Positions 34,958-44,939 of a stretch of DNA of 64,000 nt are shown here, piece after piece. The notes beneath the pieces were generated by a model. That model did no database searches and was not told where the DNA came from. It was given only the letters and a program-made list of their open reading frames with translations. Position 1 is the stretch's first letter; each line of letters opens with the position of its first letter. The position numbers and the translations under genes were made by a program. The stretch comes from Pardosa pseudoannulata (Eukaryota; Arthropoda; Arachnida; Araneae; Lycosidae), in NCBI GenBank assembly GCA_032207245.1, contig CM063500.1, positions 79,486,697-79,550,696 of the forward strand, given 5' to 3'.

Positions 34958-36160
34958 TCATTTGATTCCATAAATAAATCGCAGGTCTATTTGGCGATTT
35001 GCTTGACTCTCATTTGCTTGACTCTCATTTGCTTGACTCTCATTTGCTTGACTCTCATTTGCTTGACTCTCATTTGCTTGACTCTCATTTGCTTGACTCT
35101 CATTTGCTTGACTCTCATTTGCTTGACTCTCATTTGCTTGACTCTCATTTGCTTGACTCTCATTTGCTTGACTCTCATTTGCTTGACTCTCATTTGCTTG
35201 ACTCTCATTTGCTTGACTCTCATTTGCTTGACTCTCATTTGCTTGACTCTCATTTGCTTGACTCTCATTTGCTTGACTCTCATTTGCTTGACTCTCATTT
35301 GCTTGACTCTCATTTGCTTGACTCTCATTTGCTTGACTCTCATTTGCTTGACTCTCATTTGCTTGACTCTCATTTGCTTGACTCTCATTTGCTTGACTCT
35401 CATTTGCTTGACTCTCATTTGCTTGACTCTCATTTGCTTGACTCTCATTTGCTTGACTCTCATTTGCTTGACTCTCATTTGCTTGACTCTCATTTGCTTG
35501 ACTCTCATTTGCTTGACTCTCATTTGCTTGACTCTCATTTGCTTGACTCTCATTTGCTTGACTCTCATTTGCTTGACTCTCATTTGCTTGACTCTCATTT
35601 GCTTGACTCTCATTTGCTTGACTCTCATTTGCTTGACTCTCATTTGCTTGGGCTACTTTAAAAAGGCGACAGATCAATCTATCTGCCATGAATCCAATGA
35701 TTAAGATATTAAACCCCATCATCAGTAAATCAGGACGAAGCATGAGGCAGAATGCAAGATACCTGGTAGATACTACACCTGCAAAACATCTGACTGTTTT
35801 ACTCACTTTCTTAATATCCAAGCAAACATAGCTGATTGAAGCATAAGTTAAAAAGGTGCCAACTGAACAAACTAAATGACCTATGAGTGGGTTGTTCAGG
35901 GTCAGGTAGAGTCCAAATAGCATGAAGCTTGCAGAACTGATGCATAATAATGAATTGAAGATCATCCGGCACAGCAATATCTCCACAGCTTTAACCACAC
36001 TTCGTTGTACTGAGAAGACCACGGCATTTAAAGTCCCAGTCCAGATAAAACTGAAGTAAATCAAGAATGAAATAAAAACAGCTACCCAAGGAGAAGCAAT
36101 GCTGGCATTTATACAGTTCCGAACACCATTGAAGAACTCGAGATTGATAGAAAAAGGCAT
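34958..36160 (-). CDS. gene C: membrane-protein paralogue with a 43-unit ANESQ repeat tail
   Basis: 400 aa. Residues 1-170 are a diverged paralogue of A and B, with hydrophobic segments at about 24-49, 67-86, 91-112, 120-141 and 146-164. Conserved signatures are VQR, GLYLTLN-P-IGH, SISYV and GF--LIIGF-AD. Residues 171-385 are 43 identical 5-residue units (Q-A-N-E-S), then a 15-residue unique end (QANRQ...YGIK). The tail replaces the short basic end of A and B. Each unit adds one acidic residue and an N-E-S sequon. The conserved N-V-S/T sequon of A and B (loop 1) is R-S-V here; another sequon, N-A-S, is near residue 18. The ATG lies 28 nt past a splice acceptor (AG at 36189-36190). The repeat is perfect at DNA level, so unit number may vary between individuals or be an assembly estimate. 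Function unknown. Confidence 0.8.
   Translation of the reverse strand: MPFSINLEFFNGVRNCINASIASPWVAVFISFLIYFSFIWTGTLNAVVFSVQRSVVKAVEILLCRMIFNSLLCISSASFMLFGLYLTLNNPLIGHLVCSVGTFLTYASISYVCLDIKKVSKTVRCFAGVVSTRYLAFCLMLRPDLLMMGFNILIIGFMADRLICRLFKVAQANESQANESQANESQANESQANESQANESQANESQANESQANESQANESQANESQANESQANESQANESQANESQANESQANESQANESQANESQANESQANESQANESQANESQANESQANESQANESQANESQANESQANESQANESQANESQANESQANESQANESQANESQANESQANESQANESQANESQANESQANESQANESQANESQANRQIDLRFIYGIK
35001..35645. repeat. 15-bp perfect minisatellite, 43 copies, inside gene C
   Basis: Unit on the plus strand: GCTTGACTCTCATTT, 43 copies without a single substitution, then a partial GCTTG. The unit is five codons long, so copy-number change keeps gene C in frame. 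Four of the six frames are open through it; the coding one is the minus frame giving ANESQ. Perfect homogeneity points to very recent expansion or homogenisation. Confidence 0.97.
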
Positions 36161-36700
36161 GATGAAATTCTGATTATCAAGGCCTGAGCTGAAACAGGAA
36201 AAAAAGCCAATTAGATTTTTTCACAAAGTAACAACTTATCAGTTATGAGTAAGGGAGATAACCTATATTCGATACACCGTTTATTAACTTAGAAAAATTA
36301 TAATTAGTTTAAAGATAAATCTTTAAAAAGTGACATTTTTGTAGGGTTTATGAAATAGGCATGAGTATTAAAAAAAATCAGCAATACTTGACTTTACTAA
36401 TTCTAATACAATTAGGTTCTCTTGATGGCATGCTACACTTATGTGTAGCTAATTTAAACTTTAAATCATGGAATTTCAGATAAATTAAGAGAGTTCATGA
36501 AGATGTCTTTCCTTACATATATCTGAAAAGGAAAGATTACATTCAGAACTCGTAGTTCGAACCACGCAGTACGTGCTAAACTTGTCAGCAAAATTTTAGT
36601 ATTAAACTTTAAGAACAATGTTTCGCTTTGACTGCAATGAGTTATTAGCTATTCAAAATATCCATTTAAAACATTTTATTTTGCAAATGACAGTTCTTAA

Positions 36701-37247
36701 CCCCTTCCGGTAAAATGACGAGTCTAGCTCGTCATTGGTTTTTCATTCCATACCGTAAAATGACGAGCTACACTCGTCATGCGATTAAAGTTACTGTTAA
36801 ATATAATTTAGTTTAAAATTTCTAGTGTACTGAATTTGGCAACACTTTTACCACTTGTGATTTTCACAAGTCACTATTGCATATTGTTTACTTGGTAAAA
36901 GTCATTGCCAAATTGAGTCAGAATAAAAGAAAACCTACTAAGAAATGCCATGTGTGTTACAAGAATCAAATTAAAAGTGAGACTACTTGGCGGTGTAAAC
37001 AATTAAGAATTCCTTTGCACTTTGTTTTGAAAAGTACCACTAGCTTGAAGACTATTATCTGTATACCTTATTAATGTTTTGCTTTGATATTTTCTTAATT
37101 TTACTGTTTCTGATATTATTTAACACTATGTAAAAAGTGGATTTTAATTAAGAATATGTAAGAATTGTAAAATGAAACAAGTTTTTTAAATAAAAATTAA
37201 ATGGTTATTTCATGCAGTTTTTCATTATTACATCATACCGGAAGGGG
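36701..37247 (+). mobile_element. TTAA family 1 (piggyBac-like), copy 3, with transposase remnant
   Basis: 547 bp, TTAA at 36697-36700 and 37248-37251, ends CCCCTTCCGGTA / TACCGGAAGGGG. The GACGAG palindromes lie next to the left end. It is an internally deleted element that still carries coding sequence (36877-37074) from the 3' end of a piggyBac transposase gene. Confidence 0.88.
36877..37074 (+). pseudogene. piggyBac-type transposase C-terminal Cys-rich domain remnant
   Basis: Residues KRKPTKKCHVCYKNQIKSET then TWRCKQLRIPLH follow the layout of the piggyBac C-terminal zinc-binding domain: a basic stretch, C-x-x-C, a basic linker, an aromatic before another Cys, then a PL motif. The second C-x-x-C pair is incomplete (RCKQL). 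The catalytic DDE/D domain is absent. Kept because the C-terminal coding end lies near the element terminus, as expected of an internal-deletion derivative. Confidence 0.65.
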
Positions 37248-37565
37248 TTAACACAATCCAGCTTTTCTTGATTTGAAACTTTAAAAAATTTTCCTAGGCA
37301 ATTTTTCAACTAAGCCAACGGACTTAATCCGTCGTAATTCCTTCCCTTACTAATAGCCATTTACTAAACATTATCTTAGTCATATGTTTTCTAGAACAGA
37401 TAACAATTCTATCTAGAATTCAGTAAGTCTGCAACCTAGTGAAAATTTTGCAGATTAAAATATTGTGTTAATACATTGACGAACAGTAGGAACAAATGAA
37501 TTTCTAAAATTAACATTGTTTATGTAATTTTTAGAATACTAGAAATAGTTTCTCTTTATGCTTAA

Positions 37566-37798
37566 CCCTTTCGCGGGCTGTGGGAAGATTACTTCCCACC
37601 AACACGATCTTACAAAATACATCTGTGGGAAGCTCAAAACCTATTCTAATATATTGGTCTTCTTATTGAACCTACGTTAAGACGATTCCTGCTTCGGTTT
37701 TGCCCTGTCATCAATTGTTCGATCGATTGAATAAAATTAGCAGCTCTGTTTTGAAAGTTTGGAAAAGTACAGTGAGAAATAAATGGCCCACGAAAGGG
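37566..37798. mobile_element. TTAA family 2 MITE, copy 1
   Basis: 233 bp, ends CCCTTTCGCGGGC / GCCCACGAAAGGG with TTAA flanks (37562-37565, 37799-37802). Subterminal GTGGGAAG motifs occur in inverted pairs. Non-coding. Same family, opposite orientation, as 39858-40089. Confidence 0.85.
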
Positions 37799-37885
37799 TT
37801 AAATAAACTTAATTTTGGATTAATTCAGCACCTTTAATTAGGTTGCGGCTATAACCATCATGGCACCAGCGGACTTTAGTTATGG

Positions 37886-38061
37886 GTTTGGTTTAGAGTG
37901 GTACGGTCAACTTTTTCGCAACACGAGGGCTAATGAGACCGGGACCTACTGCTTAAAGCCGATTCCGAACGGCTACGAACATCCATGCCACTGCGGGATT
38001 CGAACCCACGAACTCGGGTATAGAAGGCCAGCACCCTAACCAATCAGCCATCGTTCGGCGC
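37886..38061 (-). mobile_element. tRNA-derived SINE family 1 in the gene C intron
   Basis: Full length; flanked by TTAGTTATGGG / TAAGTTATGGG target duplications. Confidence 0.9.
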
Positions 38062-38827
38062 TAAGTTATGGGACGATGGCAGCTATAACAGCAAATATTT
38101 AAAAACTTAAATGACAGGTTTAATGACTCAAATAAGCAATTTTTTGCTCGTAACAAAGTATTTTTGAGAGTTTTACATGAGATGTTAGTTTATAAATAAA
38201 TGACAAAAATTATTATAACTTTATAATTATTACTCAATTTCAGTATGCCATGTTTCAAAGCATAGTGCTGGATTTTACATACTATCTTGCAGAAATATGT
38301 TTCCTTCCTCATTCCCTTTTTATAACATTGTTTACGACCGTTTCGTTTTGGACGGCTATTACTATCATGCCATATAGTGAACTCCGCTTTGACGGCTATT
38401 GACGCAAGTGTCTGTCAACGTGTTAACTTGCCATACCCCTAAACTGAATAGAAATTTTACTCTACATAAGGAAGAGTACAGCCGGATAGATTTATACATG
38501 TTGCTTCCATAAAACATAACTGAATCTGGAAAAAGTTTAAAAGATAATAGCAATTGTGTAATGCTGTCAGGTATTTACTCGAGCGTATAAGCAGGTTACG
38601 TATCCATTTCCTGTGTTCCAATCATGGAAACTTATTGTAAAGTTTAAAAGTTATAACGGGAATAAATGATCAAAGATACGTATTGCAGGGTAACAAGCAT
38701 TGCTGCTAAATTTGTGACCACGTGTTTATAAACATCAGGAACCAATAACTAAGTCTAAATAAACTTCCAGCCTTAAAATGTGACAAAAGTTTAACTTATA
38801 TCCATTCTGTCCAATTACGACAATTAG

Positions 38828-38972
38828 GCTAGTTGCACACACAGCGGATTTTTTACCGGGCGGAGGATTTACCGTCGCCGATTAACGAAATCAACCAATC
38901 AATGTTGATTTCGTTGAGCAGCGACTGTAAATTCTCCGCTCGGTAAAAAATCCGCTGTGTGTACAGTCAGTC
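38828..38972. mobile_element. palindromic MITE (ACACAGCGGA type)
   Basis: Arms of about 60 bp: ACACACAGCGGATTTTTTAC at left and its inverse at right. The centre has GATTTCGTT inverted pairs. In the gene C intron. Confidence 0.8.
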
Positions 38973-39857
38973 TTAGTGATAAAAATACTTAGAATATAAT
39001 TTGCTGTACAGAAGCAAAGCAAAAACTATTTCCAAAATTTAACATAACCAGCATAACGTGGTTAATTACCTTAAACGAATCCAACTTATTTTATGCCAGA
39101 TGTTACGATGATCTTACTGAATGTTTAAAGCTAAACCTTACTACACATGTACCACCAGAAGTTAGTGCAGATATCTAACGTATCGTAACAATCTTCGAAA
39201 CATTTACAAGACAAAATTAGAGGGAGAGAAACTTAATGTAGGGTTTAAAAAATAGAGGGTTAATAAAACGCTAAACCCCGATAATATCAGGGTTTTAAAA
39301 AAAATCAGATTTTTTCAATCAAAATCCTTGGGTTTTCATCCAACATAAATCTTTATTATATAAATGCACCTAAATGTTTCAAAGTGACAGACAGATCAAC
39401 ATAAATGTTTATTGGGTATTTATCACATACTGTGACATTACCTACGCAACTTCTGCGATATCTTCGAAGATTAAGTCTCAGAGAGAAAAAAAAAGAAAAT
39501 CAGATAGAAACACTAAGTATCGTGAAGGGTTTAACACAATTCTAGAAGTAACTTACTATTTGGTTTAAGAAGACATTAAACCTTTCGAGCTTACTTTCGA
39601 TTAATTGTAAAACAAAGTTGTGCCCAATTTAAAATAAAATATTCCCTAAATATTTAAGAAGGTTTTAACTTTATAAAATTGTTTTGTTACATAAAGATAT
39701 GTATTAAAAGAAAAATAATAAAGCGTTTAAAAAGGAAAAAAGTAAATCTTACCAAACAATAAATTTGTAAATTAGAAGTTAGTTACTTTACATCAAACAG
39801 AAGTAAACCATCATTTTCTATTATAAAACAATTTCATTTAAATTTTCAGTCCCTTAA

Positions 39858-40089
39858 CCCTTTCGTGGGCCATTTATTTCTCATTCCACGTTTCCAAACT
39901 TTAAAAACAGAACTGCTAATTTTATTCAGTCGATCGAACAATAGATGACAGCGAAAAACCAAAGCAGGAATTAGTCTTCCCGTCATTCCAATAGCAAGAC
40001 CAATATATTAGAATGGGTTTTGTGCTTCCCACAGGTGTTTTGTAAGATCGTGTAGGTGGGAAGTAATCTTCCCACGGCCCACGAAAGGG
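39858..40089. mobile_element. TTAA family 2 MITE, copy 2
   Basis: 232 bp, ends CCCTTTCGTGGGCC / GGCCCACGAAAGGG, TTAA flanks (39854-39857, 40090-40093). Both copies sit in the intron of gene C. Confidence 0.85.
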
Positions 40090-40636
40090 TTAATGGACTT
40101 AAGGTTATCTTTTAATTTGAAATAATATAACTTCGAAGTTTCAGATTTATGGAATAAAACATTTACTTCAATTTAATATCAGAGCTTAGTTTCTCATAGA
40201 CGTAATTCAGGAGTTATCTCGAGGGTAAATGAACTCATGTTTTGCCCTGCAGTGTGTATTTTGATGTTTAATAACATTCTGTTTGAAACGACAAAATCAA
40301 TTTTCTCTCAAGAATTACAGCAATATTAAAAAACATTAAAAAGTCATTCTAAATGGAGTAAGAATTAAAAAAAAATTCTATAATAATGAAGGTTTAAATC
40401 TCCAAAGTTACTGAGTCTCCTTAAAACTACAGACTGCTGACAATTTCAACTTAATCCGTTCCAGCAATTATAAACAGCTAAACCATTACCTATACATAAA
40501 CACCAATAAAATAACTTCATTGCTTCTAAGCTTTGACGTACGCCAAACATAAAAAAAAATTACACAATTATTTGCTAGCTAGGAAAACGTAACTTCCAAG
40601 ACAAAGTCAAACAAATTTTATATAAATAAGATTTAC

Positions 40637-40697
40637 CTTAAAACACTTAAAATGTAAACAAACACAACAATAAAATCGTACAGCAACAAACCCAACG
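40637..40697 (-). other. gene C non-coding first exon (predicted)
   Basis: Placed between an initiator-like TTCCATCGTT and the donor AAG|GTAAAT, by analogy with A and B. No transcript evidence. Confidence 0.4.
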
Positions 40698-40713
40698 ATG
40701 GAACTTTTTAATC

Positions 40714-40767
40714 ATATATATACTTAGATTTTGATCAGGAGTGACGTTGCCAGCTTAACATTACAAT
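40714..40767 (-). promoter_or_regulatory. gene C core promoter
   Basis: TATATATA box at 40714-40722 (minus strand) plus the conserved block at 40743-40767 (GACGTTGCCAGCTTAACATT on the plus strand). Outside the block this promoter is clearly diverged from A and B, which makes the retained block stand out. Confidence 0.5.
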
Positions 40768-40935
40768 CTTCGAAGGAAAATACAACTACCAGAGTAACAT
40801 CAAAAATAGAATCTATGACAGCGAATTCATAACCGGAAAATTTAAGATATTAATTTCTTTCTTTTGATGTAAATGAAATTCATAGTGAATTCAGAAATAA
40901 ACTTTTACATTTAAAATGTAGAAGATACTTATTTA

Positions 40936-41078
40936 GGACCGATCCCACCAAAGTCGTTTAACGTCTAACTACGATTAGCCACGAGTAACCCTAGCGCCAA
41001 CCAATAGGGGAACGCAATTCTCCGTTTAAACAGAGATTAATTGCTCTTAGCGTTAAACGACTTTGGTGGGATCGGTTC
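40936..41078. mobile_element. palindromic CAAAGTCG MITE
   Basis: 143 bp, ends GGACCGATCCCACCAAAG / CTTTGGTGGGATCGGTTC. Just upstream of the gene C promoter region. Confidence 0.85.
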
Positions 41079-41116
41079 TTACAGTAACAAATGTCTTAAC
41101 TTCTGGAAAGCACCAA

Positions 41117-41246
41117 GGGCAGGTCCCAAAGTCGTTTAACGGCTAATCGTGATAACCCATGGCGTCAATCAATGGTGGAGCCCAATTCTCTGTTAAAACA
41201 GAGATTAATCACGATTAGCTGTTAAACAACTTTGATAAGACCGGAA
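41117..41246. mobile_element. palindromic CAAAGTCG MITE, neighbour copy
   Basis: Second copy 38 bp from the previous one, same orientation of the asymmetrical core, somewhat decayed ends. Confidence 0.8.
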
Positions 41247-41249
41247 CTT

Positions 41250-42029
41250 GATATTAGCATGCGAAATTCGCCATATTATTTGTTAAATACTATAACGAAT
41301 GGTGATAACACAGAATTGCGTGTTAACGAATTTTATCCTTTAACCCTTTCCCGGTTTTTCCCGAGATGAACCGACCGAGCCTTGCAGGCAGAGGGAGAAG
41401 GAATTAGAGTTTCCATTTCGGACCACTGCTACTCCTCTACTGGCATGAATCGGGACTTGTCCAACTGGCATATGATTAATACGTCATATGTCTGTTACTC
41501 ACGCGAAATTGATTAAGTTTACTTTAAAGGGAAAACATCGGGAAACTTACTTTCTGGATGCGCCTCGTAGATTAGAAACTAAACTTTTATATTAAAATGG
41601 AGTAAAATACCTCTTTTATTCAGTAACCCCAAGACTATAAAAGCATTTGACATTTTATATTTAAAAAGAACTAAAAACTGATAAGATTTTAAAAATTTGA
41701 AAAGTATTAGTCTTTATCATGCTATAAAATAAAACTGTTGCTCGAGTTTATATAACTGGGATTCACTGAATAAAATAACCGATAATTAGCTTCTATTATA
41801 AGCAAAATTAGTTTCTAACTTACATATGCCAAAAGTTAATTTCTAGGTAAGTGAATTGCTATTTTTCTACTTAATATACATAATTTATGTTTTTTAAAAT
41901 AATGTATTGCTTTATATACCAAAGCTGAAAAATTGTTATAGCGATTCTAAATATTATTAATGATGAAGAAAAGTTTTTATTTTAAATGGAGGGAAGCATT
42001 TCAGTTTATGTTGAATCAAATATAGACTA
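41250..42029. other. AT-rich stretch; one lone TTAACCC end
   Basis: TTAACCCTTTCCCGG at about 41340 resembles a TTAA-element end, but no inverted partner was found nearby. The rest shows nothing. Confidence 0.4.
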
Positions 42030-42300
42030 TTACAACAGTAGCTCCTCAACAACTGGAAAGTGAAGATATCACTCGAATGGATTGGACAGCGTACTCCCCT
42101 GATTTAAATCTCATCAAACATGTGTGAGATGCATTGCAGCACGCTCACATCCTCCAGAGAACACCCAGCAGATGCTCAACTCAAACAGATGCTGATTGTG
42201 GAATGGGCACTCCTACCGCATGAAATGTTGGACCCGTTGGTTCTAAGCATGCGGAGACGGTGCGAAGCAGCCATTGCAGTTAGGGGAGGGCATATCCCAT
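42030..42300 (+). pseudogene. Tc1-like transposase C-terminal end, copy 2
   Basis: Reads LESEDITRMDWTAYSPDLNL then IKHV-stop-DAL: the catalytic Glu is Lys and the following Trp is TGA. After a frameshift it continues LKQMLIVEWALLPHEMLDPL to a GGHIPY stop. Same family as the copy at 7340-7665. Confidence 0.8.
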
Positions 42301-42305
42301 ATTAA

Positions 42306-42957
42306 CCCTTTAACGGACAGTGGTTTCGAAGCGAAACCACCTGTTAAATTTTTGTCTCTGCTTTTAAAAGTGATAGGATGGACTTTTTAAATTTTCTATG
42401 TTTATGAAATTTCCAACTCCCAACAGAAAGTATAAAAGAACTCTATACTTCATTTGTAATATACGTGGTTAAACTTACTTTACCTGGAAATGTCAGTAAT
42501 ATGATATTTTTTACTTATAAACCCAAATAAATGTCTATCCAAACAACCCTTAAAAATTGTTTATGTTTGGTACGGTCTACTGTCTTTTAACACGAGGATG
42601 AATAAGACCGAGAACTACAGCTTAAGGCTGATTCGAAATTGCTACGAATATCCATACCTGCAGTGGGATTTTAACAGGTACCTAAAAGCAACGCTGTACT
42701 ATATGGCAATAGATCGGCTGTAAATTGGTTAGTCTTTCTTTATCATACCCTTTTAGATAATAATCATTTTTCCCGCAGCATAATTAAACCTTTAAAAAAG
42801 CATCTTGGCTGCATTTTGCCCTTTAACCACCCCTCAAATTTCACCCCCCTTAAAAATGAAAAAAAACTAGGCATATACATTTATAAAGTTCATAGATACC
42901 ATTTATGAACTAATTTCATTAAATCCCAAAGAATTTATAATAGTGACCTTTAAAGGG
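42306..42957. mobile_element. TTAA family 4 element inserted in Tc1 copy 2
   Basis: 652 bp between TTAA sites (42302-42305, 42958-42961). Ends CCCTTTAACGGACA and, from the other side, CCCTTTAAAGGTCA. A TGGTTTCGAAGCGAAACCAC palindrome lies near the left end. A degraded SINE (42567-42720) lies within. No transposase seen. Confidence 0.75.
42567..42720 (-). mobile_element. degraded SINE family 1 copy
   Basis: Recognisable body (AACACGAGGATGAATAAGACCG) but heavily mutated head; inside a TTAA family 4 element. Confidence 0.7.
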
Positions 42958-42961
42958 TTAA

Positions 42962-43158
42962 GGAACATCTGCTTGTTGTTCTTCCTCTTGGATAGACAAT
43001 CATGAGTCACGATACTGTAGTGTTCAATGAAGCTTGTTTTTGTTCTCCGATGCTTTCGTGATCCTTTACGTACATAATACTCTCCCTCCTTTCTGAATTT
43101 CATGTCTCGTGGAGTTATGGCAAAAACCCACCTGTTGCTTAAGTTTTGCACACCAGTG
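42962..43158 (+). mobile_element. Tc1-like element copy 2, 3' UTR and terminal repeat
   Basis: Continuation of the 42030-42300 copy after a TTAA-flanked insertion. It ends in TTAAGTTTTGCACACCAGTG with TA at 43159-43160, the inverted counterpart of the end at 5805. Confidence 0.75.
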
Positions 43159-43265
43159 TATAATAGCTTTAATACTGTAAATGATTTGCTACTGAAGAAG
43201 AGAACTTCCCTTAAACCATATTGTACCACACCAACTAAATATTTCTGTAAGTTATTAAAACTTAA

Positions 43266-44053
43266 TCCATATCATTAATATGGTGTAACTAAGTATATAA
43301 AACCAAAATTTTGAAAAAATATTTTAAAATTTTTATGCTATTGGCTGTCCTATAAATAGGTCCAATACACTACTAAAGCTTAACAAATATCCCTTACATT
43401 GCATTAGGTTGATTCATAGATCAAATTTGGATAAATAGTCAAAACAAAGTCCAACATTACATTTTAAGTATGCTGTTGTAGGTTTACCCTGGCAGTTATT
43501 GTACTGGCAGTAAGAGAGTAAGTTTATCTTGCAATCTCCAGTTTTTCTGAATAGAATAAGACATCTAATTACCTTTTGTTGTATCCAGATGTGTGAACAG
43601 GGGTTTGAACTGGTTTTTATTGAAAGATAAGAAAATAATGTGCACTCTCAAAGCAATATCGAATTCATTGAAAAATAATCGGGATTGGACCGTCGTCTTA
43701 ATTTTAGGGCATCTTTTTTATACTTACAAAATACAAGTGTAAAATATGTTTTTCAACAAAAACTATCAGATATATTATTAGCTCTGTTTTTAAACTAAAA
43801 GTAAACTCCACAATGTTTGAAAAAAAATAATAAATATAAAATTAAAGATTATAAAATGACAATTTTTAAGAGGTTGCTGAAAATAAATTTTACGATACAA
43901 TATAATTTGATTTCTCAGTTTTCTTTTGCTACTATGCTAAAGTGTGTCTATTTTAAAGGTGTTAAAATAAAATCCACTCAAAATATTTATAACTTTATTA
44001 CTAAATGGAATTTTATTTGCTGTCCTGTATATAGGACAGCGGTCCAATATGGG
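43266..44053. mobile_element. possible TTAA element
   Basis: TTAA at 43262-43265 and 44054-44057. Short inverted ends (TCCATAT / ATATGGG) and two related GCTGTCCTRTAWATAGG motifs inside. The inverted match is short, so this is tentative. Confidence 0.35.
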
Positions 44054-44937
44054 TTAATGTGTAAAACGAAGGGATTTGACACCGAAGATAAGTAAATTTC
44101 TACTTTCATAGCATCAAGCACAAGGGTGTCACTAATTTTTTGGTACATCCTGTTTTTCTTAAGATCTGTAGGTGTTCCCACTATTGTAGTGGTATGCAAA
44201 ATGTTAAACACCGAAAGGAGCTTTCCGTTAGAACCTTTTAATAAAAGGCTGATATTTAAATAATAGTAAAAAGGTAGAATAAAAAAAACATTAGGCCGAA
44301 TATGGGACTTGCAGCTTGCAAGTGACGAACAATACTGAGTAGAGTTCCCTCGTTCAAAAGCACGATGGATTCCACCTCCGAGTGAAGAAGTGATCTCCGA
44401 GATCAAAGCCCGATGGATTCCACCGCCGAGTGAATAAGTGATCTCCGAGATCAAAGCCCGATGGATTCCACCGCCGAGTGAAGAAGTGATCTCCGAGATC
44501 AAAGCACGATGGATTCCACCGCCGAGTGAAGAAGTTATCTCCGAGATCAAAGCACGATGGATTCCACCGCCGAGTGAAGAAGTGATCTCCGAAATCAAAG
44601 CCCGATGGATTCCACCGCCGAGTGAAGAAGTGATCTCCGAGATCATAGCACGATGGATTCCACCGCCGAGTGAAGAAGTACCCTCAGAGATCATAGCACG
44701 ATGGATTCCACCGCCGAGTGAAGAAGTACCCTCAGAGATCAAAGCCCGATGGATTCCACCTCTGATTGAAGAAGTGCTCTCCGCTTTAACTCTGCGTAGC
44801 CGACTGGGCACGCATCGAATAGTAGTTTGTTTGGGGCTCCTTAGCACGAAGCTGTATTCCCCGTCGTAAGAGTGATTAGATCGTTCAGGGTGAGCATCAG
44901 GAAATGTCAGTTCAATAAGGGATAAGCACAAATACAT
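43987..44937 (-). other. 316-codon open frame built on a 48-bp minisatellite; coding status unsure
   Basis: The minus strand is open for 316 codons. The middle (about 44358-44785) is nine units of 16 residues, such as ISEITSSLGGGIHRAL. The plus strand is also open through most of it (143 codons, unit ISEIKARWIPPPSEEV) but has a TAA in the second unit, which becomes only a Ser-to-Tyr change on the minus strand. A unit length divisible by three keeps frames open by chance. The flanking codons match no family I know, and the last ~60 codons run into a TTAA-flanked AT-rich element. No promoter or splice site was identified. Confidence 0.25.
44358..44785. repeat. 48-bp minisatellite, 9 units
   Basis: Nine tandem 48-bp units, each containing CGATGGATTCCACC and GCCGAGTGAAGAAGT, with scattered substitutions. 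GC-rich against an AT-rich background. In coding phase on both strands. Confidence 0.9.
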
Positions 44938-44939
44938 AA

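Larger units (their letters stand above)
36189..40636 (-). other. gene C 5' UTR intron
   Basis: Inferred 4.4-kb intron from donor GTAAAT (minus, 40636 to 40631) to acceptor AG at 36190-36189. It holds four transposon insertions: two TTAA-flanked families at 36701-37247, 37566-37798 and 39858-40089, and a SINE at 37886-38061. It also holds a palindromic element at 38828-38972. The rest is AT-rich and shows no gene. Confidence 0.5.

Noticed and set aside
34987..35704. Long plus- and minus-strand frames of LICLT, LDSHL and MRVKQ repeats
   Set aside because: Alternative readings of the 15-bp minisatellite; only the ANESQ frame connects to a conserved protein core.
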